DNA from: a virus
Length of the DNA: 53,905 bases
IMG/VR virus record: IMGVR_UViG_3300048836_001050
Span: 1-53,905 of that record
Direction: 5' to 3' (one strand)
In this document: piece by piece, positions 1 to 7,071 of the stretch
How the letters are laid out: the number at the start of each line of letters is the position of its first letter
How positions within the stretch are numbered: the stretch's first letter is position 1
Program-made: the position numbers and the translations under genes
The notes under the pieces: generated by a model
Seen by the model: only the letters and a program-made list of their open reading frames with translations
The model's database searches: none
What the model was told of the DNA's origin: nothing

Positions 1-664
1 CGATTTTCATGGAATCGCCGGTATTGCTGTTGGAAGTGCCGTCGCGCCGCTTGAAATCGGCGGGCAGCGTGCTGGCGACGCCATAAGGGATTTTCGGCTT
101 GCCCGGCTGCGCACCGGTAAACACCGAACCGGAGTACTCCCAGGACTGCTCATACATCCCGAATTCCGGGTTGAACTCATAAACCGGCTTGGCGAAGCGC
201 AAATACTGATTGTTGAGATTATAAATGCCGACGTTGGAGCCGAACGTCTCGCAGTCGGCGTTGTCGCCCGCAGGAGCGTTCCCCCACGTGCCGTCCGACC
301 AGGCTTTGAAGTTGGGGGTGTCGAGCCAACTCGCGTTGTCGGCGCTGGTTTGCACCTGAACGAACCCGGCGTCTCCGGGAAACTCGGGATTAAAACCGAA
401 CTCGGTGGGAAACTTCAACTCAACGTAAATACCGCGTGGCGTGCCTAATACGGGAGAATGCATAGTTTTGTCCTTACGATTTTTTTCACTTCTCTTGCCG
501 GATTGCCGGATTGCTGCCGCTTTTGCCGGTTTCGTCTTTACATCCGGCACTACCTCACGACCTCGCCAACCCGCCACCGTCAGCAGTGCCAGAATGGGGA
601 GTACTCCCAGCGTCACCGCCAGCAGCGTGCGCGGGCTGATTTCTTCTTCGTTTTGCCGCTTCAT
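1..664 (-). CDS. Partial hypothetical protein, possibly membrane-anchored (runs off left edge)
   Basis: The frame is open from an ATG at 664 to the window edge. It begins MKRQNEEEISPRTLLAV, has one hydrophobic segment (about residues 14-33, TLLAVTLGVLPILALLTVAG), then a basic stretch. An internal ATG at 463 (MHSPVLGTPRGIYVELKF) has a much better ribosome binding site (AAGGA about 8 nt upstream), so the real protein may start there and lack the membrane segment. The downstream part (GDAGFVQVQTSADNASW, FAKPVYEFNPEF) looks like a soluble beta-rich structural or tail-associated protein, but I recognise no family. It is the last leftward gene visible in the tail block, beyond the pilin cargo gene. 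Confidence 0.6.
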   Translation of the reverse strand, partial: MKRQNEEEISPRTLLAVTLGVLPILALLTVAGWRGREVVPDVKTKPAKAAAIRQSGKRSEKNRKDKTMHSPVLGTPRGIYVELKFPTEFGFNPEFPGDAGFVQVQTSADNASWLDTPNFKAWSDGTWGNAPAGDNADCETFGSNVGIYNLNNQYLRFAKPVYEFNPEFGMYEQSWEYSGSVFTGAQPGKPKIPYGVASTLPADFKRRDGTSNSNTGDSMKI

Positions 665-687
665 CTCAACTCAGGAAAATTATTTAA

Positions 688-717
688 TTGACACCGGCTA
701 TCACTGCGATATACAAT
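688..717 (+). promoter_or_regulatory. Sigma70-like promoter of the pilin cargo gene
   Basis: TTGACA at 688-693 and TACAAT at 712-717 are separated by 18 nt (an alternative TATACA overlaps at 710). The predicted start point is about 724-725, exactly at the ATG at 725, and no Shine-Dalgarno sequence lies between. This implies a leaderless mRNA. The promoter faces away from the surrounding leftward tail genes. Confidence 0.55.
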
Positions 718-724
718 ATCCACC

Positions 725-1690
725 ATGAAACAAGGCTCGTTTTTTCGTCTGCCCGAAACCACGCGCGACAAGCTGCGCCGGTTGGCCGAGCAGGAACGTC
801 GCACCCAGACTGCACAGGTCGAATATCTCATTGAAAAGGAAGCAGAACGCATTCTGCCCAAGGAGACCCCAGTAAATCGTCAATCGAAAATCGTCAATCG
901 TCAATCCGGTTTCACCCTCATCGAACTTTTGGTCGTCATCGCCATCATAGCGATTCTCGCCGCGATCCTGTTCCCGGTTTTTGCCAGAGCGCGAGAAAAC
1001 GCGCGCCGCGCCAGTTGCCAATCGAACCTGAAGCAGATCGGTTTGGGCATCATGCAATATACGCAGGATTATGATGAGCACACTCCTTTGCGCGATGGTG
1101 CGGCTCCTGGCGACGTGTCGGCTTCCAATCCCTACGGTTGGGCGGATGCGATTCAGCCGTATCTTAAAAGCACGCAGATTTATAAATGCCCCAGCGCAAC
1201 CGGCACCTTTTCCAATGATCCGACACAGGAAGGCTACACGACGTATTTTTACAATACCGGCGTGAATAACATCAGCATGGCGGCGATTGAATATCCTACC
1301 CAAACGCTTTTGAATGGCGACGGCAAGGTTGAAAAATCGCGTCACGCCTCCAATGGCTGCATTACCGGTACCACGAGTACTCCCATCACTGACGCCGACG
1401 CCGGTCAAGCCGGACAGGGTACATGGGGTGTCAGCGGCACGCCCTGCACCAGTGGCGATTTTGACCCAAATAACGCTATCAATTATCTGGGCGCGGCAGG
1501 CGGCGCCGATGCTGCATTTGGCCGCCATCTCGATGGCGCGAATTATAGCTTTGTGGATGGTCATGTGAAGTGGCTTAAAGGCGATCATGTTTCCGGTTCC
1601 GGGTCTGCCATCAATGGTTCAACGAAAATTTATAACGCCAACATCAAGGCCGAAGACGCGGGCGGTAAAGCGACTTTCAGCAGAAATTAG
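725..1690 (+). CDS. RHH-like N-terminus fused to type IV pilin-like DUF1559 protein
   Basis: Residues 1-45 ([18 protein letters not shown]...[10 protein letters not shown]-like) resemble an Arc/CopG ribbon-helix-helix unit. A short repetitive linker follows, then at about residue 62 a prepilin cleavage site and class III hydrophobic helix ([20 protein letters not shown]). The globular part carries an [16 protein letters not shown] segment, [19 protein letters not shown] and an H-x9-DG box near the C-terminus ([12 protein letters not shown]). The pilin part is a bacterial DUF1559/H-X9-DG protein, abundant in Armatimonadota and Planctomycetota, so it is cargo rather than phage structure. A leader of about 60 residues is far longer than normal for a prepilin, so processing by PilD is uncertain. 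The gene is convergent with the methyltransferase gene, and their stop codons overlap at 1687-1690. It is an autonomous (moron-type) unit. Confidence 0.85.
   Translation: MKQGSFFRLPETTRDKLRRLAEQERRTQTAQVEYLIEKEAERILPKETPVNRQSKIVNRQSGFTLIELLVVIAIIAILAAILFPVFARARENARRASCQSNLKQIGLGIMQYTQDYDEHTPLRDGAAPGDVSASNPYGWADAIQPYLKSTQIYKCPSATGTFSNDPTQEGYTTYFYNTGVNNISMAAIEYPTQTLLNGDGKVEKSRHASNGCITGTTSTPITDADAGQAGQGTWGVSGTPCTSGDFDPNNAINYLGAAGGADAAFGRHLDGANYSFVDGHVKWLKGDHVSGSGSAINGSTKIYNANIKAEDAGGKATFSRN
878..906 (+). repeat. Short direct repeats CGTCAATC at the RHH/pilin joint
   Basis: CGTCAATC occurs at 878-885, 892-899 and 899-906, encoding the repetitive linker [12 protein letters not shown]. It sits exactly where the RHH-like segment ends and the pilin signal begins, which suggests a repeat-mediated fusion point. 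Confidence 0.7.
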
Positions 1691-2295
1691 TTGGGTTCGC
1701 AGATAAACAGCGTTGTCCATTGACGGCTGCACGCAGCGACTTCAAAGCCTGCCGCGTGCAGCGCCTTTTTCCATTCGTCGCGTGTGGCGACACCGTGAAG
1801 CGAAGTTACGGCATCGGGAGTACTCAAGAACAATCCGCGCCGCGTGCGCTGGCGAATTTCTCTCAAAAACTCCGGCACGTCCGTTGCCGCGATATGTTCA
1901 ATGACTTCGATACAAAACGCATAATCGCATATTGGCACAGAGCCGGGTGTTTCGCGCGTTAGACGAAGCCAATCGCGATTCCACAATGTTAAATCCTGCT
2001 GCGAAAACTGTTGCGAAATGCTTTGCGCCAGCGCGAAGGCATCGGCGTCCGGTTCGACGCCATAATAACGCGCCACAAAACCAGCGTTCATCATTTGTTC
2101 CAAACCATAGCCAATGCCGGTGCCGATTTCTAAAATGTCCAAATCCGGCTGGCCTTTGAGAAGCTCAATCGGCGCGCGATACATTTGTCGGTGCCCGAAG
2201 CTGTAGGGCGCGCCGCCGCGCTTTTCATGCTCGCGCGCTTCAAAGCTCGGCGTCGGCTCCCGAACATAACGCGGCGCGTATTCAGTTGGGTTCAT
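1687..2295 (-). CDS. Class I SAM-dependent methyltransferase
   Basis: This is a 202-residue protein with a Rossmann methyltransferase core: motif [16 protein letters not shown], an acidic motif II region ([10 protein letters not shown]) and a motif IV/post-IV region ([12 protein letters not shown]). That pattern matches small-molecule or sugar/protein methyltransferases of the Methyltransf_11/23 type, not DNA methylases. The ATG at 2295 is preferred because GAGGGA lies 7 nt upstream; an adjacent ATG at 2298 is possible. It overlaps the end of the DUF115-like gene and is co-transcribed with it. Phage pairs of this kind often modify surface glycans or virion parts, but the substrate here is unknown. 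Confidence 0.8.
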   Translation of the reverse strand: MNPTEYAPRYVREPTPSFEAREHEKRGGAPYSFGHRQMYRAPIELLKGQPDLDILEIGTGIGYGLEQMMNAGFVARYYGVEPDADAFALAQSISQQFSQQDLTLWNRDWLRLTRETPGSVPICDYAFCIEVIEHIAATDVPEFLREIRQRTRRGLFLSTPDAVTSLHGVATRDEWKKALHAAGFEVAACSRQWTTLFICEPN

Positions 2296-3409
2296 CATAC
2301 ATTCCCTCGGTGATAATCGGTTTCTCGTTGCACTCGGCAGCCGCTTTAGCAACGGCCTCGGAGTACTCCAGATAGGGAAATACTTTCAAACCGCTATCGG
2401 GCGTGCAGTTCACAACATTGAATCCGGCGCGGTCGAGATAGGGCTTAGCCTCGCCCAGTCTGCGATTGAGGGCTTTGAAAACTTCGGTATTTATCCTCAC
2501 ATCTTCCGGCGTTCTGTTCTGCTCAAAAGCATAATTGGCCTTGCCGGTTTCCATCTTACAGTCGCAGCCCAACAAATACACCGTGCCTGCGCCCAGATAC
2601 CACAGCATTTTCAATGCTAAAATCATGGTGGACTTATAGCCTTTGATGCCATAAGCATCGGGGGTTTGTGGATTAGTTCCCCACGGAAAATCTGCATCCT
2701 CTAAAAACAGCCGCGCATCAAACCATTCTCCGCGATTGAAGAAATATGTGTTGGGCATTTGATGCGTGCGAAACGCACTGTCTTTGAGATTGCCGTTTTT
2801 GTCGCGTACGCGCGGAAACACATTACGCCGACCATGCGGCGCGAATTTGGTGATGGTCGGGTCTTTCCAAATCTGTTCGATAAAGCGGCGCGGCGTATCG
2901 CCACAAATCCAGTAATTTGGTTTGAATACGGCGGGGCTATTGTTGATTCCCATCGTCACGATGCCGCGCTGATTGAGCAGTGACAAGTCCATGCTGTTTA
3001 ATGACGGCCCGGCACCAATTAAAAACGCCACGCGCCCCACCAGCACATTGTGCAACGCCGCGCGTTCGCCATCGGCGTGATAGACACGAATGCGCCGTTT
3101 ATCCGCTGCACCCGATTGTTTTTCATCGCTGGTATTAAGCGGCAACGCCGGTTTATTCGCCACCTTCGGCAACGCCACGCCGGGAGTACTCCCGCCTCTT
3201 GCCTCGCGCCCCGCGCCTTTGTTTGCCAACACGCTTTTTACGCTCATATTCTCTCCTTTTCTACTCAAAACGTTTTGAGTGGCCGCGCAGTTGTTGCACA
3301 GGCATTGGTCGCGGTCTTTATAATTCACTTCGGCCAACTGGCCGCACGGCTGGCAGAACTCGCCTTTGCACATGCGGCAGTAAAACGCGGGTTTTTCTTT
3401 GGTATTCAT
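2282..3409 (-). CDS. Zinc-ribbon + DUF115/MptE-like Rossmann protein
   Basis: The ATG at 3409 overlaps the stop of the upstream gene (ATGA). Residues about 8-45 hold paired CxxC motifs (CRMCKGEFCQPC, CLCNNC), a likely zinc site. From about residue 125 comes VAFLIGAGPSLN, then GIVTMGINNSPAVFKPNYWICGD, and later YLLGCDCKM. The GAGPSL motif followed by a 'where is the ghost object' strand pattern is typical of the DUF115 / 6-hydroxymethylpterin diphosphokinase MptE-like superfamily, which includes glycan-transfer enzymes. Phage members occur near tail-gene ends. A role in decorating a surface or virion component with the adjacent methyltransferase is inference. Confidence 0.65.
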   Translation of the reverse strand: MNTKEKPAFYCRMCKGEFCQPCGQLAEVNYKDRDQCLCNNCAATQNVLSRKGENMSVKSVLANKGAGREARGGSTPGVALPKVANKPALPLNTSDEKQSGAADKRRIRVYHADGERAALHNVLVGRVAFLIGAGPSLNSMDLSLLNQRGIVTMGINNSPAVFKPNYWICGDTPRRFIEQIWKDPTITKFAPHGRRNVFPRVRDKNGNLKDSAFRTHQMPNTYFFNRGEWFDARLFLEDADFPWGTNPQTPDAYGIKGYKSTMILALKMLWYLGAGTVYLLGCDCKMETGKANYAFEQNRTPEDVRINTEVFKALNRRLGEAKPYLDRAGFNVVNCTPDSGLKVFPYLEYSEAVAKAAAECNEKPIITEGMYDEPN

Positions 3410-5886
3410 GCTCTTCGATCCATCACAGGCGCGCGCACTTCGCCTGCATCCTCCGGCACCAAAACGCAAATCTCCACCCGCTCGCTCGCCGCGCGCGGCA
3501 GATTCACCAGCTCGTTCCACTTGATTGGCGTGGTGTAGCTGCTCAAATCGTCTCTGGGCGCGTCGCTGTCAATGCGCAGCCACAAGTTCGGAATGACGGC
3601 ACCCGCCGCATGGAGCTTGCGCAAGCGCGTGGTTTCGTCAATATCCGAGACATCCGAAACCTGAATTGCTTCCCAAATGTTGCCGCCGGTTTCCTGCCCC
3701 ACGATGATGTATTTCTGGACGTTCACGCATCCGGCGTTTTCGCAGCGTGGGCGCGGCGGCCAGAAATCGCCGTTCACGCCGCCGTCGTCATACACCGTAA
3801 AACAAAAGTGATCCCAGACATCCGGCGAATACGGGAGACTGGAAACAGGAATCGGGGCGTAGGCGATGGTCGTGCCATCGTCCGTCAGCGCCAGAAACGG
3901 CACACCTTCCGGCTGCGTTTCACTCCGCGTCCAGTAGCCGCCGGCGGGCTGCGCGGCGTCCGCGTTCCATTTCAAAAACGCCGCCAGTTTGTCGGGATCG
4001 AGGCCGCGCGAAACCGCATCGGCGCGCGGGAAAGTAAACGCTTCCCGCAGCTCGTCCCAGTAGGAGCAGACTTTCACGAACTCGCCGCTCAAAGCGATTA
4101 TGCTCCAACTTGCCGACATTTGCGCCACGCCTTCGGCTTCTTCGACGAAGCGCCCGACGCAGTAAATGCGCTCGCTCCCATCTTCCAATGTGCAGCGCGT
4201 CAAACGGCGCGCGCGAAAATTCAAACTCGCGTCGCGCAGCGTTTGCCCGTCCGTGACGGCCCAGATCGCGTTCTCGCTTTGCGCCTCTTTGCCGCAGCAA
4301 ACGAGCTTTTGCCCGCCGGGAATACTCACGCTGCGCAGCCGTTGCCAGCGAGTATCGCTCGCCGCAAACGGCGCGTAATCGAGAGCCGTCCAGCGTCCAT
4401 CACTCATGCGCGCCAGGTACTGCTTTGCCTCTTCATCGCCGAACGGTTCATTTTGCACCCAGCCGTAGTAATCGCCCTGAAAAACTTCCGCGCAGTTGTC
4501 GCCGTGGAAAACCGTGCCGCGCCCGCTGCTGGTGCCTTGTGCCGACAGCGTTTTGAGCGTGTTGTAGAACTGCGCGAATTCGTCGTTGCCGATCGGCGCA
4601 CCCACGCCGCCGAAAAATTCCGTGAACCAGTGCAGGCGCCCTTCAATCTCTCGCAAACAGCGCCCGCCCGGATGCCCGTTCGTCGAGAGCGGCAGGCCGG
4701 GCAGTGCGTCGGCAATCGCAGCAGCGGAATCGTAGCGATGCAGGTGCGAGTGCGTCAGCATCAATTCCGTGCCGTCGCTCAGCGTTCCGCTTGAGCCGCG
4801 TTGCAAAATATCGCTCACGTTGGGATACAGCGACGCCTCGCACACCGGCACAAAATCGTTTTGTGAAATGCCGAGCAACACGGCTTTGGCGGGAGTACTC
4901 GCCTCCGGCGTGAAATGCCAGTAGGCGCTACGCGTGCCGCGCGTGGTGGCGATGGTACCGCCGAGTCGCGCCTCGCCCGCCGTTTCGCCGACTGTCATCA
5001 CGTCAAACGCCGAAACCGAAAGCGCGAGCGGATCAATCAAAACCAGCGTCTTTGTCGTTGTGGTATCGAGCCGGTTCAAAACCGCGCCGGGTGCTGGTTG
5101 AAAACCTTCGCCAACAGCAAACTCATCGCCGCCGACCGCAATCCGCAAAGCCGACCACGGCCCGCCGTCTGCGCCGGCGTCGCCATCGGAGATATATTGC
5201 GACCACGCGCCGACGTGCTGCAAACCGCCGTTGAGCAGCAGCGCGCTGTATTCGTCCCACATGACCGCGCCGGTCAATGACTCCTGCGTTTTGTCGGATG
5301 GCCTGCGCCCCACGTCAGCTTCCCAGTCCCAGATATAGTTTTGTCCGTTTTCCTCATACGAAAAACGCGCGGGAACGCTTTGAAGGCCGCGGACAGATAA
5401 ATAATCCGGCGGCAATGCCCAATCGCGCAGGGCGTTTTCAAGGCGCACCCACAACACCGCGTGAGAAGCAAGCGCCGGCAGTTGGACGGATACGGCGTTT
5501 TGCAAAACATCGAGCAAAAGAGCGCCGCTTGGCGCGTCCTGCAAAATCACGCGCCACTGGCCGCGCGCTTCGATGAAGCCGGGATTGGCGCGCTCCCAGC
5601 GCGCGAGCGGAGTACTCCCGACCAGCACGCGCGCGAGATCGTCATGCCCCATGAACTCGAACTCCGCGCCGTCGAGAGAGAGATTGGCGGCGTGAATCCA
5701 GATCGCGCCCGGCCCGCGCCACCGCCCCTCGTTGTCCGATTCCCACGAGCGTTCGCTCGATTCCCACGCGCTCGGCTGCGCGCCGCAGTACTCCACGCCC
5801 GCGAAGGCAAAACCGTCGAGTGGGAGTACTCCCGTGTTCGGCGGGAAGGTGTGGACGAGTTCGGTATCGAGCAGCGGCTTAGGCAT
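3406..5886 (-). CDS. Large tail-tip/baseplate-associated protein, unknown family
   Basis: This is an 826-residue acidic, beta-rich protein with many Trp/Gly turns and no membrane segment. It shares a TGATG junction with the gene upstream and an ATGA junction with the DUF115-like gene downstream. Its place after the hub and distal-tail genes suggests a tail-tip or receptor-binding component. I recognise no domain. The gene contains at least four copies of the AGTACT palindrome, read as GSTP, GVLP, ASTP and EYC in different frames. Confidence 0.6.
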   Translation of the reverse strand: MPKPLLDTELVHTFPPNTGVLPLDGFAFAGVEYCGAQPSAWESSERSWESDNEGRWRGPGAIWIHAANLSLDGAEFEFMGHDDLARVLVGSTPLARWERANPGFIEARGQWRVILQDAPSGALLLDVLQNAVSVQLPALASHAVLWVRLENALRDWALPPDYLSVRGLQSVPARFSYEENGQNYIWDWEADVGRRPSDKTQESLTGAVMWDEYSALLLNGGLQHVGAWSQYISDGDAGADGGPWSALRIAVGGDEFAVGEGFQPAPGAVLNRLDTTTTKTLVLIDPLALSVSAFDVMTVGETAGEARLGGTIATTRGTRSAYWHFTPEASTPAKAVLLGISQNDFVPVCEASLYPNVSDILQRGSSGTLSDGTELMLTHSHLHRYDSAAAIADALPGLPLSTNGHPGGRCLREIEGRLHWFTEFFGGVGAPIGNDEFAQFYNTLKTLSAQGTSSGRGTVFHGDNCAEVFQGDYYGWVQNEPFGDEEAKQYLARMSDGRWTALDYAPFAASDTRWQRLRSVSIPGGQKLVCCGKEAQSENAIWAVTDGQTLRDASLNFRARRLTRCTLEDGSERIYCVGRFVEEAEGVAQMSASWSIIALSGEFVKVCSYWDELREAFTFPRADAVSRGLDPDKLAAFLKWNADAAQPAGGYWTRSETQPEGVPFLALTDDGTTIAYAPIPVSSLPYSPDVWDHFCFTVYDDGGVNGDFWPPRPRCENAGCVNVQKYIIVGQETGGNIWEAIQVSDVSDIDETTRLRKLHAAGAVIPNLWLRIDSDAPRDDLSSYTTPIKWNELVNLPRAASERVEICVLVPEDAGEVRAPVMDRRA

Positions 5887-6815
5887 CAGGGTTCCAATGA
5901 TCCGTCACTGTTGATGGTTAAATTTGTGGTGATGTGGTCGGGATGCGAGTTGGAGCCGTCGCCGTAAATCGAGCCGTCCGCGCGCCCCACGACGTTGGCC
6001 GACTGGCTGCGCTCGGCGTCATCAGTGGTCACCGGCGAGAGCGTTCCCAGCCGAATCACCATCTGCCGGGTAATCGCCAGTTCGTGCATCAGTTGATCCA
6101 CGACGGTCTGGCGCGGGCGAATACCTCCGTTTTGCATCTCGGCGCGTAATGTCGCAGTCAGCTCGTCCAGCATCGCTGCAATCACGATATCCGTGCGGCG
6201 CGTATCGCCCGGATCGGGCAGCCAGGGCGCGATGCCGGAATACGCGAAGCCACCACTGCCGCCACCGGAACCGCCACTTTCCAGCGCCGCTAATCGCGTC
6301 AGAATGCTTCGTTGACGCGCCTGCAAAACCGGCAAAGCGAGAATGACATCACTTTCCGCTTCGCTGGTATTGAGCAAAGTCACGGCATCGGCGCTGCTCG
6401 TGACTTTGCCTGCCGTGCCGGTGCCCAGCGCGTTTCGCGTTTCGCTGGTCGCCGCGCTCCATGTCACTACGCCGGTCGTTTCGTTCACCGTGGCAACGGG
6501 CGTTATCCAGCCGGTAAAGCCGCTCGGCACAATCAGCGTCTGGTCACCGTCCACCACGTGCAAAACGCCATCGGTAACGATTTGCGCGCCGGCGGGCAAA
6601 ATCACGGCGAGCGAGGGCGAGCCGGTCATTTGCAGTTTGCCAGCGTCGCCGTCATCAGTGACGAGGCGCCCGTCGCCGGTCAAAACGCCCGCACCAAAGC
6701 CCCCGCCTGCGTCGTCAATTTCGGCTTGCAGGTTCGGCAGCCAGAAATTATTCCACCAGGGCACCCAGTTGTCAGTGCTGTTGGTTGTGATTTTGTTATT
6801 TGGAGAGAGAGACAT
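5886..6815 (-). CDS. Putative tail fibre/baseplate protein
   Basis: This 309-residue protein has a low-complexity Gly/Ser hinge at about residues 183-192 (SGGSGGGSGGF), between a beta-rich N-terminal part (AVILPAGAQIVTDGVLHVVDG) and an alpha-helical C-terminal part (QLMHELAITRQMVIRLG). That architecture fits an elongated trimeric tail component, but no family is recognised. It begins shortly after the 83-residue gene and ends in TGATG overlap with the next gene. Confidence 0.55.
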   Translation of the reverse strand: MSLSPNNKITTNSTDNWVPWWNNFWLPNLQAEIDDAGGGFGAGVLTGDGRLVTDDGDAGKLQMTGSPSLAVILPAGAQIVTDGVLHVVDGDQTLIVPSGFTGWITPVATVNETTGVVTWSAATSETRNALGTGTAGKVTSSADAVTLLNTSEAESDVILALPVLQARQRSILTRLAALESGGSGGGSGGFAYSGIAPWLPDPGDTRRTDIVIAAMLDELTATLRAEMQNGGIRPRQTVVDQLMHELAITRQMVIRLGTLSPVTTDDAERSQSANVVGRADGSIYGDGSNSHPDHITTNLTINSDGSLEP

Positions 6816-6817
6816 AG

Positions 6818-7069
6818 TTACTCTTCACCACCACCAAAATAAAAATCACTACTCCCCGGCGTTCCATCTCCCCACGGATCGCCAGGCGTCCACAGGCGCC
6901 GCACTTTCCCGTCTTCGTCAATGCGCGTGGTCGTGGCGCTCGCGCCATTTCCGATACGCCCTGCGCTCGATTGCAGGCGCGGCGATCCCGCGCCCGGCGG
7001 TCTGGCCTGACGGATCAAGTTCTTGTAGATGACATCGTCGTCGTGCGTCGCCATAGTTAAGGTCGCCAT
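6818..7069 (-). CDS. Small tail-region protein
   Basis: This is an 83-residue protein ending in a Gly/acidic tail (DFYFGGGEE). The sequence AACTATGGCGAC is duplicated at the start, giving two candidate ATGs (7069 and 7054). It sits between the hub-like gene and the fibre-like gene with 2-3 nt gaps, so it is translated from the same tail mRNA. Function unknown. Confidence 0.5.
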   Translation of the reverse strand: MATLTMATHDDDVIYKNLIRQARPPGAGSPRLQSSAGRIGNGASATTTRIDEDGKVRRLWTPGDPWGDGTPGSSDFYFGGGEE

Positions 7070-7071
7070 AG

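Noticed and set aside
878-906. Possible attachment site at the pilin repeat
   Set aside because: Short direct repeats without an integrase or a matching site elsewhere in the window.
3199-4794. 531-codon plus-strand frame opposite the tail protein
   Set aside because: Shadow of two leftward genes with recognised or coupled starts; biased composition.
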